Shown: positions 35,575 through 44,325, numbered from the stretch's first letter. The stretch is DNA of 54,580 nucleotides from Candidatus Alloclostridium intestinigallinarum (GCA_904382605.1 CAJFJA010000014.1:1-54580); one strand, 5' to 3'. The notes: generated by a model not told the origin, from the sequence alone. Made by a program: numbers and translations.

Positions 35575-36462
35575 TCACCTCAGAAGTTGCAGATCTCTCA
35601 TTATGCCTTCCAGCTTTTGCGCGTTGCCTTCCGTCATGCGGGTGAGGGGCAGGCGCACTTCGTCTTCGCAGATTCCCAAAAGCGCGCACGCCTTTTTGGC
35701 GGGAATGGGATTGACTTCGCAAAAGAGCGCGTCAAAGAGGGGTTGCAACATAAATTGCAATTGTCTGCCTTTTTCATAATCGCCGGCAAGGCAGGCGCGC
35801 ACCAGCTCGCCCGTAATGCGGGGCGCGGGGTTGGAAGCCACGGATATAAGTCCCTTGCCGCCCGCCGCCATGATGGGAAGGCAAAGTCCGTCGTCGCCCG
35901 AATAAAGGGTGAGGGCGGAGCCTTGTATGAGGCGCGCGGTTTCCAGAATCTGCGACATATTGCCGCACGCTTCTTTCAGACCGACGAGCTTAGGCAGTTT
36001 TTCCGCCATGCGCGCCGCCGTTTCCGGTTTGATGTTCACGCCCGTCCTGCCGGGGACGTTGTAAGCGATTACGGGTAAATCGGTGGCTTCGCAAGCCGCG
36101 CGGTAGTGCTCGATAAGTCCGTCCTGCGTGCACTTGTTGTAGTAGGGCGTGACCACCAGCAGGGCGTCCGCGCCGTATTTCGCGCCGCGCCTGCACGCCT
36201 GCACCATATTATAGGTGGAATTGCTGCCCGCGCCCACAAGCACGGGTACGCGCCCGCCTATCACTTTTACGGCGAACCTGATTATCTCTTCTTTCTCGTC
36301 ATCGCTGAGGGTAGGGGGTTCGCCCGTGGTGCCCAGCACCAGCAGGGCGTCCACGCCGTTTTCCAGCTGATAGTTCAGAAGACGTTCGTACGCGTCGAAA
36401 TCCACGCTTCCGTCCTTGCGGAAGGGGGTTATCAAAGCCGTAGCAAGCCCTTGGAACAACAT
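35575..36462 (-). CDS. dapA: 4-hydroxy-tetrahydrodipicolinate synthase
   Basis: This enzyme condenses pyruvate with aspartate semialdehyde. It is a 295-residue TIM-barrel lyase with 'LGTTGEPPTLSDDE' (substrate loop), the tyrosine of 'IAYNVPGRTGVN', and the Schiff-base lysine in 'LVGLKEACGN'. The gene starts 10 nt after the asd stop, with an AGGAG-type site overlapping the asd end. It is the middle gene of asd-dapA-dapB. Its length and motifs are entirely ordinary. Confidence 0.96.
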   Translation of the reverse strand: MLFQGLATALITPFRKDGSVDFDAYERLLNYQLENGVDALLVLGTTGEPPTLSDDEKEEIIRFAVKVIGGRVPVLVGAGSNSTYNMVQACRRGAKYGADALLVVTPYYNKCTQDGLIEHYRAACEATDLPVIAYNVPGRTGVNIKPETAARMAEKLPKLVGLKEACGNMSQILETARLIQGSALTLYSGDDGLCLPIMAAGGKGLISVASNPAPRITGELVRACLAGDYEKGRQLQFMLQPLFDALFCEVNPIPAKKACALLGICEDEVRLPLTRMTEGNAQKLEGIMRDLQLLR

Positions 36463-36472
36463 ATCTTTCTCC

Positions 36473-37510
36473 TTACTTTGCGCCGTGAATGAGCTGAGGC
36501 GCCTCGTTAATCATATATTCCGCTATCTGGACGGCGTTGCTTGCCGCGCCTTTGCGGATATTGTCCGCCACGCACCAGATATTGCAGCCGCTTTCCACGG
36601 TGTCGTCAAGTCTGATTCTGCCGACGTAAACTTCGTCGTGGCCGGTGGCGAGAATGGGCATGGGGTAGACGTTGTTTGCCACATCGTCCATAATCACAAG
36701 ACCCTTCTGACCTCTGAACGCTTCGTAAATGCCCTCTAAGGTGCAGGGGGAGTTGAACTCCACGTTGATGGATTCGCTGTGGCTGTTCAGCACGGGAACG
36801 CGCACGGTGGTGGCGGTCACTTTAATGCTGTTATCGCCCAGAATCTTCTTGGTTTCGTTCATCATCTTTATCTCTTCCTTGGTATAGCCGCCGTCGGAGA
36901 ACACGTCGATGTGGGGCAGGCAGTTGTTGGCTATCTGGTAGGGGAATTTCTGCGTTTTGTATTCCTTTCCCGCCACAAAAGCCTTCAAGCCTTCGAGCAG
37001 GTCGTTGTATCCCGCAACGCCCGCGCCGGACACCGCCTGATAGGTGGAATAAACTATCCTCTTGATGCCGTACTTGTCGTAAAGCGGCTTCAACGCCACC
37101 ATAGCCTGAATGGTGGAGCAGTTGGGGTTGGCGATGATTCCGTTGTGCCAAGCTATGTCCTGCGGATTGACTTCGGGCACGACGAGAGGCACGTTTTTAT
37201 CCATACGCCACTGCGAGGAATTGTCTATGACCACAGCGCCGTGCGCGGCAAAGACGGGCGCGAATTTCGCGCTGGTGCCGCCGCCCGCGGAAAACAGGGC
37301 TATGTCGACGGGCTGTTTTTTCACGTTCTCTTCGGTAAGTTCGATTACCACGTGCTTTTTGCCCATAAAATCTATTTCCTTGCCCGCGCTCTTGCTGGAA
37401 GCGAACAGGTAATAATTCTCTACGGGAAGATTCTTTTCTGTGAGCACTTCGAGGAATTTGCTTCCCACCATGCCCGTTGCGCCTACTACGGCCACGTTAT
37501 ACTTTTTCAT
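36473..37510 (-). CDS. asd: Aspartate-semialdehyde dehydrogenase
   Basis: This enzyme reduces aspartyl phosphate to aspartate semialdehyde with NADPH, the branch point to lysine, threonine and methionine. It has 345 residues. The NADP-binding loop is 'GATGMVGSKFLEVL' near the N-terminus. The catalytic cysteine is in 'NPNCSTIQ', the substrate arginine is in 'VGRIRLDD', and the C-terminal helix carries 'VADNIRKGAASNAVQ'. It is the first gene of the operon. A leader of about 720 nt separates it from a lysine riboswitch promoter, so asd is expressed when lysine is low. AAGGAGA precedes the ATG. Confidence 0.96.
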   Translation of the reverse strand: MKKYNVAVVGATGMVGSKFLEVLTEKNLPVENYYLFASSKSAGKEIDFMGKKHVVIELTEENVKKQPVDIALFSAGGGTSAKFAPVFAAHGAVVIDNSSQWRMDKNVPLVVPEVNPQDIAWHNGIIANPNCSTIQAMVALKPLYDKYGIKRIVYSTYQAVSGAGVAGYNDLLEGLKAFVAGKEYKTQKFPYQIANNCLPHIDVFSDGGYTKEEIKMMNETKKILGDNSIKVTATTVRVPVLNSHSESINVEFNSPCTLEGIYEAFRGQKGLVIMDDVANNVYPMPILATGHDEVYVGRIRLDDTVESGCNIWCVADNIRKGAASNAVQIAEYMINEAPQLIHGAK

Positions 37511-37549
37511 TTTATCTCTCCTTATATAAAAGGTTATTTATCTTTGCCT

Positions 37550-37985
37550 GCCCCCGGCTTTTGCAGACTCCTCTCGGAGCGGCCTTTCCGGCGCCTTTCT
37601 GCATTTTGTCCCTCGACGTAGCGCTGCTACGACTTCACTCCAAACTGCAAAAATCCATCCGAAAATTCCTGCGCCGAGATAATTCTGCCAAAGCCGTGTG
37701 CGGGCATTTATTATTTTATTTATTATTTTACTTATTTTGCTTTCGCCCGTTTTCCGAACGGACGCCCGGTTATTGTTTTGTCCGAAGCCGCCCTAGGAGT
37801 GCGATTTCGGCATTTTTTACTTCCGAGGCGGTCTTTTAATTTCGCTTCTTTCTCCCGGCAAGGAGTGGGGCGGAAGAGGCGGTTGGCGATGAGGTTTTTG
37901 TTCCGCCAAGGCGCAAAGCGAAGGTAATACTAGCCGTATTATCGAACTTTGTAACACAGGCGGGGCGGAAACGTCGCGTCAACCG
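37550..37985. repeat. Palindrome-rich leader segment between riboswitch and asd
   Basis: The 500-nt gap between the riboswitch terminator and asd has no gene. It contains nested palindromes: CGTAGC-GCTACG (about 37615-37632), AATAC-tagcc-GTATT (about 37927-37942) inside a GTTCCGCC/GGCGGAAAC arm, and outer GGCGGTTG/CAACCGCC. Their form resembles the elements behind queA and yajC. Confidence 0.55.
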
Positions 37986-38015
37986 CCCTTCCGCAACGCT
38001 CATTGCAGGGAGCAA

Positions 38016-38230
38016 CAAAAAAAGCTCCACGTTCCGGTGGAGCTATATACGGTAGACATTTTAACGAATATCCGCTTATAGTGCTCCATCCTCAGATGAC
38101 AGTCGCAAAGCTGTTCGCCCTGCGCCCAGCATACCCTTTTCCGGGGAAAGAGCACACTTCGGCGGCATCGCCTTTCGCGGAGGGACCCGACCCTTTAATC
38201 CGCTTACTTATCTTTGCCGCGCCTCTATAA
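38016..38230 (-). ncRNA. Lysine riboswitch (L box)
   Basis: Read on the minus strand the aptamer spans 38230-38076 with P1 TTATAG/CTATAA. It contains the conserved segments GAGGCGCGGC, AGTAAGC, 'GCCGCCGAAGTG', 'GCTGGGC', 'GCTTTGCGACTGTCATCTGA' and a closing GGAGC. The expression platform is the terminator AGCTCCAC-GTGGAGCT plus seven T (38044-38016). Lysine binding should favour termination ahead of asd-dapA-dapB. Confidence 0.93.
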
Positions 38231-38238
38231 GTAATTCG

Positions 38239-38267
38239 ATAGTACCATAAAATTCAGCGCTTGTAAA
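38239..38267 (-). promoter_or_regulatory. Promoter of the lysine riboswitch
   Basis: On the minus strand TTTACA (38267-38262) and TACTAT (38244-38239) are separated by 17 nt, immediately upstream of the aptamer. Confidence 0.7.
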
Positions 38268-38346
38268 GCGTTTTTACAAAAAAAGAGTCAAAACTTAGTA
38301 AAAAAGGGAAAATGAGCGGCGCGGGCGTTTTAACCGCGTTATTTAT

Positions 38347-38375
38347 TTGATTTTTCGGTATAAATAATATATAAT
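38347..38375 (+). promoter_or_regulatory. Promoter of the membrane protein-methyltransferase-hslO operon
   Basis: TTGATT (38347-38352) and TATAAT (38370-38375) are separated by 17 nt. Confidence 0.75.
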
Positions 38376-38456
38376 ACTTATTGAAATTCTGACGTCGGTA
38401 TTCCGGGCGGCTTTTTGCGGCGCGGATACGGACGCGATGAAACGGAGTTACGATAA

Positions 38457-39635
38457 ATGTCCAAACTAACGCAACTTTTGGCTTCGAAAATCGTGCTGCA
38501 GCGCGATCTGGCGCCCAAATCGGAAAGCGCCCACGGCGCGAGGGCGGCGCGTATGCGCGAAGTGCTCGGCGGCAACACCGCCAAAATGTTCACGCTGAAC
38601 ATTTTCACGGTGCTGTTTGCCCTGCCCATGATATGCGTGCTCATCATCTGGCTGCCGATAGAAGAGAGCAACGCGGTGGCGAACCTCAACTTTTCGGCTA
38701 ATCTGGGCATAGGCTACGGCGCCGTGGACCAGACGCTGGAAGGCATTGCCGCCATATACAATCTGCGCCAGCTGTTCATTTTGTGCACCCTGACGCCCGG
38801 ATTTATGATAATGTCGATAGGCATTTCCGGCGCGATGCACGTCCTGCGCAACTATATGTGGGGCGTGGACGTCAAGCTGCTGCGCCACTTCGGCAGAGGC
38901 ATTGCCAAGCACTGGTACAAATTCCTGCCCGTATTCACCGTGGGCGGACTGCTTGCGACTTCCGCGGGCTATTCGCTTATAGAAGTGCTCAAACAAAACG
39001 CGCTTTACGGCGCGGCGGGAGCGGGATATTACGTGTGGACGGTGTTTTCGTTCATATTCTGCTTCTTCTTTGCAATGTTCCTGTTTATGTATATGCCCAT
39101 GTGCGTGGCGTACAGGTTCAAGGCGAAAGACTTGCTGAAAAACTGCTTCACCATGGGGCTTATCGTGTTTGTGACCACTCTGCTTCTGGTAATTCTGCTG
39201 GGCGGTATTCCGCTTATCGCGATAGCAAACGACATAGTGATGTATCTCATATACGGCTTTTTCCTGCTGTTCGGTTTTTCGCTGTATCTGCTCATTATCA
39301 CCGCTTACGGGCAGTACGCCTGTGAAAACCTGATAGAAGCCCAGCTCGACGTGAAAGAGGAGATGGAAGCCAAAAAGGCCGAACAGGAGCGCAAAGCCGC
39401 CGTCAGACAGCAGGCGAAACAGCCCAAAAGCCAGAAGGGCAGCGCGGTGGCTTCCTATAAAAAGAGCCGCAAGGCGAAGAACGCCGCGGTAAAGGAAGTC
39501 CGGGACTACTCCGAGCCTTCCACACCCTCGTTCGTGACCGAGGAAGAGGCGGAGCGGATGAAGGCGGCGAAACGGGAGGAGAATAAGCCCGTATACAAGG
39601 GCGGACCTTACAACAAGGGGAAGAAAAAGCGCTGA
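38457..39635 (+). CDS. Multi-pass membrane protein of unknown function with basic tail
   Basis: I do not firmly recognise this 392-residue protein. It has about five to six hydrophobic segments (roughly 45-66, 105-130, 150-172, 185-210, 228-255, 258-285), with loops such as 'NYMWGVDVKLLRHFGRGIAKHW' that recall DUF624-like (YesL) proteins. The last 95 residues are highly charged, Lys/Glu/Ala-rich, ending in 'KGKKKR', and likely cytoplasmic. GGAG lies 9 nt before ATG 38457. It overlaps the next gene by one base (TGATG), so the operon is translationally coupled to a methyltransferase and Hsp33. The function is unknown. Confidence 0.7.
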   Translation: MSKLTQLLASKIVLQRDLAPKSESAHGARAARMREVLGGNTAKMFTLNIFTVLFALPMICVLIIWLPIEESNAVANLNFSANLGIGYGAVDQTLEGIAAIYNLRQLFILCTLTPGFMIMSIGISGAMHVLRNYMWGVDVKLLRHFGRGIAKHWYKFLPVFTVGGLLATSAGYSLIEVLKQNALYGAAGAGYYVWTVFSFIFCFFFAMFLFMYMPMCVAYRFKAKDLLKNCFTMGLIVFVTTLLLVILLGGIPLIAIANDIVMYLIYGFFLLFGFSLYLLIITAYGQYACENLIEAQLDVKEEMEAKKAEQERKAAVRQQAKQPKSQKGSAVASYKKSRKAKNAAVKEVRDYSEPSTPSFVTEEEAERMKAAKREENKPVYKGGPYNKGKKKR

Positions 39636-40318
39636 TGTACGAAAGTCTTGCCGGGATATACGACAAGTTGATCGGCTTTGACCATGAAGGATATTTTTCG
39701 TTTGTCGCCCCTTATCTGAAGGGCGAAGGGCTTGACCTTGCGTGCGGCAGCGGCATATTCACCGCGCTGGCGGCGCGGGCGGGGCATAAGATGACGGGCA
39801 TTGACTCAAGCCCGGAAATGCTCAACGCCGCGGAGGGCAGATGTTCCGCCGAATGGGTGCTTGCGGACATCTCGCGCATAAAAATTCCGAAAAACACTTA
39901 CGGTTTCGTCACCTGCGTGTGCGACGGGTTCAACTATCTTTCCCCGCGCGCGCTTGCGCGTACCATTAACAATATTTACGCGGCTTTGGACGGCGGCGGA
40001 GTGCTCGTGTTCGACGTGAGCACGCCCTACAAGCTGAAAAGCGTGGGCAATAAGGATTTTTTCTATGAAGACGGCGGAGTTTATCTCGGCTGGAACAACT
40101 CTCTTTCGGGCGGAAGGTGCGATATTTTCCTGACGTGCTTCACCCCTTCGGGCGGCAAGTACGAAAAGAGCGAAGAGGAACATTCGCTTTATATCCACGA
40201 CAGGAAATTCCTGCTCGGCTGCCTTGAAGGATTCAAGGCGGAAATTTACGACGGGGAAACGTACGGAAGGGTGCGCCCCAAAAGTTTAAGATGGCTTTTT
40301 ATCTGCAGGAAGGTTTGA
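39635..40318 (+). CDS. Class I SAM-dependent methyltransferase
   Basis: This 227-residue protein has the Rossmann-type methyltransferase signature: motif I 'LDLACGSGIFTALA' (about residues 31-44), 'GIDSSPEML' (acidic residue contacting the ribose) and 'GGGVLVFDVSTPYK' (motif IV/V region). The N-terminus 'MYESLAGIYDKLI' is typical of the family found beside ComEA/RsfS-type genes in Bacillota. The substrate is unknown. ATG 39635 overlaps the preceding stop codon, and the following gene starts 1 nt after its stop, so it is within a tight operon. Confidence 0.88.
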   Translation: MYESLAGIYDKLIGFDHEGYFSFVAPYLKGEGLDLACGSGIFTALAARAGHKMTGIDSSPEMLNAAEGRCSAEWVLADISRIKIPKNTYGFVTCVCDGFNYLSPRALARTINNIYAALDGGGVLVFDVSTPYKLKSVGNKDFFYEDGGVYLGWNNSLSGGRCDIFLTCFTPSGGKYEKSEEEHSLYIHDRKFLLGCLEGFKAEIYDGETYGRVRPKSLRWLFICRKV

Positions 40319-40319
40319 T

Positions 40320-41180
40320 ATGAAAGACGTAATGAGCAAAGCCCTGCTTTTCGACGGCAAGGCGATGATAACGGTATGGAGCATGCCGCGCGCGGCGGAA
40401 GAGGGCGCGCGCCTTCATAATATGACGGACGACGCGGCGAACGTGTACGGCAGGGTGCTGGCGGTGTCGGCGTATATGGCGGCGGGGCTTAAAAGCGAAA
40501 GCGACAAACTCACCGTCATAGTGGAAGGCGACGGCAAGCTGGGCAGGATAGTGGCGTGCGGAGAATGCGGCGCAAAGGTGCGCGGCTACGTATCCAACCC
40601 GCGGGAAGTGCTGCGCGCGGGCGAACAGCCCTCCGCCATGGTGGGCGGGGAAGGCGTTATCTCCGTGATAAAGGATATGGGTATGGAACAGCCTTACCGC
40701 GGCTACGGCAATGTGGTGAAAGGGGATATAACAAGCGACTTTGCCGGATACTTCCTGCTTTCAGAGCAGACGCCCACCGCGCTTTCGCTTGATTGCGCGT
40801 TCGAAGACGGAAAATGCCTCATGTGCGGCGGCGCGGCGGCGGTGCCGCTTCCCGGCTGCGGCGAAGAATATCTGGTGGTGCTGGAAGATATAATGCGCAA
40901 CTTCACCGATATACGCTCCGCCCTGGAAACGGATACCCCTAAGGAGCTTATAGAAAGACATTTCGGGCACTTTTCCCCCGTGTATCTTCCCGAAATCACG
41001 CCCGCGTACAGGTGCACCTGCTCTCGCGCGCGCACTTCGGGCATGATAAAGGCCATCGGCAGAAAGGAAGCCATGTCGATTATCGACGAATGCGGAAGAA
41101 TAGACGTGCATTGCGAGTTCTGCGGAAAAAATTATTCATTTAATGCGCAAGATATAGATAAACTGTTTAAGGAAGAATGA
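40320..41180 (+). CDS. hslO: Hsp33 redox-activated chaperone
   Basis: This 286-residue cytoplasmic holdase is switched on by oxidation. The C-terminal zinc switch is intact: CxC in 'YRCTCSRA' and CxxC in 'HCEFCGKNY'. The N-terminal core holds 'GDGKLGRIVACGECGAKVRGY' and 'GEGVISVIKDMGMEQPYRG'. Upon oxidative stress the four cysteines release zinc and form disulfides, unfolding the linker and exposing the substrate site. It begins 1 nt after the methyltransferase stop, and the next gene begins 1 nt after its stop. Two extra cysteines ('ACGEC') in the core are unusual but harmless to the assignment. Confidence 0.95.
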   Translation: MKDVMSKALLFDGKAMITVWSMPRAAEEGARLHNMTDDAANVYGRVLAVSAYMAAGLKSESDKLTVIVEGDGKLGRIVACGECGAKVRGYVSNPREVLRAGEQPSAMVGGEGVISVIKDMGMEQPYRGYGNVVKGDITSDFAGYFLLSEQTPTALSLDCAFEDGKCLMCGGAAAVPLPGCGEEYLVVLEDIMRNFTDIRSALETDTPKELIERHFGHFSPVYLPEITPAYRCTCSRARTSGMIKAIGRKEAMSIIDECGRIDVHCEFCGKNYSFNAQDIDKLFKEE

Positions 41181-41181
41181 T

Positions 41182-42903
41182 ATGATACAACTGCCGCACA
41201 ACTGCCGCTACTATCTGGACCAAAGCCGGGAATACGCGTTGAAAAAGGACTACGTCCGTTCGCTGCGTATGCTTTACCTTGCCCAGACGTATGCGGACAA
41301 CTCCGACGACGAGTACGAATGTTTCGCGGAAAAGCTGAATATATTCGACGCACTCGGCGCGGACGTGCTGGCGGTTTGTTACGAATCCATCGCAAAGCAG
41401 GCTTTCGGGGAGGAGATGTACGCGGTGCTTGTGAACAACGCGGTCGCGCACAAGGACGCGGAGCAGGCGGCGTATTATCTCGACCTGTACAATTCGGAAG
41501 GGGAGGACGATATTCCCCGCATAACCCCGTCGGACGAGCGGGAGGAAGAAGGCGGCGCCGCGGGCGTGCCTATGGAAAAGCTGATAGCGGATGCGGACGG
41601 CGTTTCACCCATAAGGGCGGTGGACGCGGAAGAAGAGTATATCAACGGCGAACTCAAAAAGGTCATGGCGTACGCGCTCACCGGCAGCGTGGAACCCGCC
41701 ATGATAAAAAAGCTCATGGAACTGCGTTCGGACAATCCGAAGATGGAAGATAGGATATGCCAGGTGCTGGCGCAGTGCGCGGATATAGTGCAGGAGGACG
41801 CCTCCCTTGAAATTTACCGCAGTCTGGTCACGCGCGCGGCGGAGTGTCCTGCCGTAATCTTCGACGGCTGCATAAGCAGCAGCGTGCGCAAGGACGGGGA
41901 ACTGTGGCGCGCATACGATAAAAGGCTGCTGGAAATCGTGGAAAAAAGGGACCTTTCCGTCCGCGACAAACGCATGGCGGCGTTCGCGCTGGTGGAGCAC
42001 AGCCACGCGGAAAAGGCGCTTGAAGTGCTGGAAGGGTGCGACGTGTCCCTTGCGGATATATTCGCGCGCAGAATATATATCTCCGCCCTGCTTCTTACGG
42101 AAGGAGGGGAGGAAGAGGCGCTTTCCATGCTGGAAGACAATCTGCTTCTGGAGGACAAGGACGACAGAATCGTCTGGGAATTTTATAAAAGATTCGGCAA
42201 AACGCGCTGTTTCGAGCACTACAACTGCGCATTTTTCAGCGTGAAGGAGAGCGTTCTGAACGACGCTTCCGCCATGAAAACGAACGAAATACGCGAATTG
42301 ATGCAGACGACTTACGGCAGGTTCATGTTCGAGGAAATAGCCCGCACCGCGTCCTACCGCAGCATACCGATGGACGAGGAGGCCATGGTGGCGTTCATCT
42401 GCCTTTATACCGACTATCAGCCGGAAGCGGCGCTCCGCCTTTTGTACGACCACGAAATAAGCAGCAGGATAAAGCGCACCATTCTGCACCGCTTCATCTA
42501 CAACAACGACGTGTACGACGTGAAAAAATACGTGTTTCTGACGGGCGTGGACAGGTACGTCACGGTGGAGGACTTCGGATATATCTACCGCAACGACGTC
42601 ATTTTCGGCGAGGAGTTCGACAACTGGCCGGAAAGAATCCGCGCCGCCGCGTCCACCGCGGTCGTGGACTGCTGTTTTTACAACAACTACGGGGAAGGGG
42701 AACTGTTCGCCGCCGTGAAGCAGGTGTATGAAAAAATGCGCAAAATGCGCGGCATATGCGCGTTCAATACGATCTACCGCGCGATAGTGCTCACGCTCAA
42801 TCCCAATCTTGAGGACTTTTACAACGCGTCGGGAATGACGGAAAAGGATAAGTCCAAGGTGCTCGCCGTTGCGAAAAAGTTCGGCATAAAGCTGGAAGAC
42901 TGA
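41182..42903 (+). CDS. Unknown helical-repeat protein
   Basis: I do not recognise this 573-residue protein. It has no signal peptide and no membrane segment. It is rich in Glu, Ala, Leu and Arg, with repeated helix pairs such as 'SLRMLYLAQTYADNSDDEYECFAEKLN' (residues about 25-51, TPR-like) and 'DKRMAAFALVEHSHAEKALEVLEGCD', so an alpha-solenoid/TPR-like scaffold is likely. An acidic low-complexity linker occurs at about 107-125 ('EGEDDIPRITPSDEREEEGG'). It starts 1 nt after hslO and ends the operon. Its position next to Hsp33 suggests a cytoplasmic scaffold or stress role, but this is only an inference from context. Confidence 0.7.
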   Translation: MIQLPHNCRYYLDQSREYALKKDYVRSLRMLYLAQTYADNSDDEYECFAEKLNIFDALGADVLAVCYESIAKQAFGEEMYAVLVNNAVAHKDAEQAAYYLDLYNSEGEDDIPRITPSDEREEEGGAAGVPMEKLIADADGVSPIRAVDAEEEYINGELKKVMAYALTGSVEPAMIKKLMELRSDNPKMEDRICQVLAQCADIVQEDASLEIYRSLVTRAAECPAVIFDGCISSSVRKDGELWRAYDKRLLEIVEKRDLSVRDKRMAAFALVEHSHAEKALEVLEGCDVSLADIFARRIYISALLLTEGGEEEALSMLEDNLLLEDKDDRIVWEFYKRFGKTRCFEHYNCAFFSVKESVLNDASAMKTNEIRELMQTTYGRFMFEEIARTASYRSIPMDEEAMVAFICLYTDYQPEAALRLLYDHEISSRIKRTILHRFIYNNDVYDVKKYVFLTGVDRYVTVEDFGYIYRNDVIFGEEFDNWPERIRAAASTAVVDCCFYNNYGEGELFAAVKQVYEKMRKMRGICAFNTIYRAIVLTLNPNLEDFYNASGMTEKDKSKVLAVAKKFGIKLED

Positions 42904-42917
42904 AAGGGCATTACGCG

Positions 42918-43000
42918 GCAAAGCGGCGGGTCGCCGCAGACCGATTACTCTGCGAAGAAAGCGGTTCGGCATTATCGCTTTGATACTTCGCAAAAATAAG
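42918..43000 (+). repeat. Partial R element
   Basis: 'AAGCGGCGGGTCGCCGC' and 'GATTACTCTGCGAAGAAAGC' match the R element at 33087, but the final GGAGCGC hairpin is missing. Confidence 0.75.
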
Positions 43001-43020
43001 GGAAATATCCGTTTATTTTC

Positions 43021-43049
43021 TTGACATACGCGTTTTATTCGTATATAAT
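43021..43049 (+). promoter_or_regulatory. Promoter of infC-rpmI-rplT
   Basis: Full-consensus TTGACA (43021-43026) and TATAAT (43044-43049) are separated by exactly 17 nt. Confidence 0.93.
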
Positions 43050-43055
43050 TGTTTC

Positions 43056-43162
43056 AGCAAAGCAGAAATTCCTTTCTCACCTGCCGCAATTAAGTAGGCA
43101 AGGTCAATAGAAAACGCAGTAAGTGCGGCGAAGGGTATATCATGCTTTCGCCGCAATTTTTA
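43056..43162 (+). ncRNA. infC leader with attenuator (L20-leader-like)
   Basis: GCGGCGAA (43125-43132) pairs with TTCGCCGC (43147-43154), followed by AATTTTTATT, an intrinsic terminator. An alternative pairing GCCGCA (43083-43088) with TGCGGC (43124-43129) would break it. This arrangement matches the L20-controlled attenuators known upstream of infC in Bacillota. An ATG at 43142 lies in the terminator loop and is unlikely to be the gene start. Confidence 0.75.
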
Positions 43163-43180
43163 TTAAGGGAGGGACTACCT

Positions 43181-43696
43181 ATCAAAGAGCTTGCAATTAA
43201 CGGACAAATCCGTGCGCGGGAAGTGAGAGTTCTCGACAAGGACGGAAATCAGCTGGGCATAATGTCTTCTTTCGAAGCGCTCAGAAAGGCGGAGGAGTAC
43301 AACCTGGATCTGGTGCTCATCTCGCCCGTGGCAAATCCGCCCGTATGTAAAATCATGGATTACGGAAAGTACAAGTACGAAACCATGAAAAAGGAAAAGG
43401 AAAACAAGCGCAACCAGAAGGTAGTGGAAATCAAGGAAATATGGCTGTCTGCCACCATCGACGTGGGCGATCTGAACACCAAGGCGAAGCAGGCGGGCAA
43501 ATTCCTGGAAAGCGGAAACAAGGTAAAGGTATCCATACGCCTCAAAGGCAGACAGATGGCGCGTCCGGAAATGGCGGTCAAGGTGATGGAAGACTTTTAC
43601 GAACTAGTAAAGGAGTGGGGGCAGAAGGATAAGGATCCCGTCACCGAAGGCAGGAACGTGACCATGCTGCTTTTACCCCTGACCAATAAAAAATAA
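43181..43696 (+). CDS. infC: Translation initiation factor IF-3
   Basis: This protein binds the 30S subunit and proofreads start-codon choice. It has 171 residues from the proposed start. The N domain is 'KELAINGQIRAREVRVLDKD', the linker is Lys-rich ('YKYETMKKEKENKRNQK'), and the C domain carries 'IDVGDLNTKAKQAGKFL' and 'IRLKGRQMARPEM'. I place the start at ATC 43181, 7 nt after GGGAGGG, because the homologous N-terminus begins there and the upstream ATG 43142 lies inside the attenuator hairpin. Rare AUU/AUC starts are the known autoregulatory feature of infC. If ATG 43142 were used, 13 extra residues would be added. Confidence 0.93.
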   Translation: MKELAINGQIRAREVRVLDKDGNQLGIMSSFEALRKAEEYNLDLVLISPVANPPVCKIMDYGKYKYETMKKEKENKRNQKVVEIKEIWLSATIDVGDLNTKAKQAGKFLESGNKVKVSIRLKGRQMARPEMAVKVMEDFYELVKEWGQKDKDPVTEGRNVTMLLLPLTNKK

Positions 43697-43716
43697 CCTG
43701 AAAGGAGTATACAATT

Positions 43717-43908
43717 ATGCCCAAACAGAAATCGCATAGCGGCGCCAAGAAGCGTTTTACGCTTACCGGCGGCGGCAAACTGAAAAGAGCAAAGATGAAC
43801 AGGCGTCACATTCTGACCAAGAAGGCGTCCAAGAGAAAGCGCGGCTTGCGCAAGACTGCTTACGTATCCGTAACGCAGGAAAAGACCATCAAGACGATGA
43901 TAGGATAA
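43717..43908 (+). CDS. rpmI: Ribosomal protein bL35
   Basis: This is a 63-residue basic protein of the large ribosomal subunit, the usual length is 64-66. The bL35 signature '[20 protein letters not shown]' and '[17 protein letters not shown]' are both present. AAAGGAG lies 9 nt before ATG 43717. It sits between infC and rplT in the conserved order infC-rpmI-rplT and is therefore under the same L20-type control. Confidence 0.96.
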   Translation: MPKQKSHSGAKKRFTLTGGGKLKRAKMNRRHILTKKASKRKRGLRKTAYVSVTQEKTIKTMIG

Positions 43909-43923
43909 CAAAGGAGGCTCAAA

Positions 43924-44277
43924 ATGAGAATCAAAAGAGGCGTAAACGCAGTTAAAAAGCGCAGAAAGATATTGAAGCTCGCCAAGGGTTACCGCGGCGC
44001 CAAGTCCAAGCTGTACCGCATCGCCCGCCAGGCGGTGATGAAGTCGGGCAACTATGCTTTCGTCGGACGCAAGCAGAAAAAGCGCGATTTCCGCAAATTG
44101 TGGATAGCGCGTATCAACGCGGCGGCGAGAATGAACGGACTTTCTTACAGCAAGTTCATGTTCGGTCTGAAACAGGCGGGTATCAACCTCAACCGCAAGG
44201 TGCTTGCGGACATGGCTGTGAACGACGCAAACGCGTTCAACGCGCTTTGCGAGCAGGCAAAAGCAAAGCTCGCGTAA
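43924..44277 (+). CDS. rplT: Ribosomal protein bL20
   Basis: This is a 117-residue rRNA-binding protein essential for early 50S assembly. The N-terminal basic tail '[23 protein letters not shown]' and '[18 protein letters not shown]' are diagnostic, and '[17 protein letters not shown]' lies in the globular domain. AAAGGAGG precedes ATG 43924. L20 is the known feedback regulator of this operon, binding a leader RNA that resembles its 23S rRNA site. A strong terminator follows 15 nt after the stop. Confidence 0.97.
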   Translation: MRIKRGVNAVKKRRKILKLAKGYRGAKSKLYRIARQAVMKSGNYAFVGRKQKKRDFRKLWIARINAAARMNGLSYSKFMFGLKQAGINLNRKVLADMAVNDANAFNALCEQAKAKLA

Positions 44278-44292
44278 AGTGGGAGTTATTGC

Positions 44293-44322
44293 GGGGGCTG
44301 GCTTGTCAGCCCCCGTTTTTTT
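44293..44322 (+). terminator. Terminator of infC-rpmI-rplT
   Basis: GGGGGCT (44293-44299) pairs with AGCCCCC (44308-44314), followed by G and seven T. The start codon of the next gene lies only 3 nt past the T run. Confidence 0.95.
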
Positions 44323-44325
44323 AGT

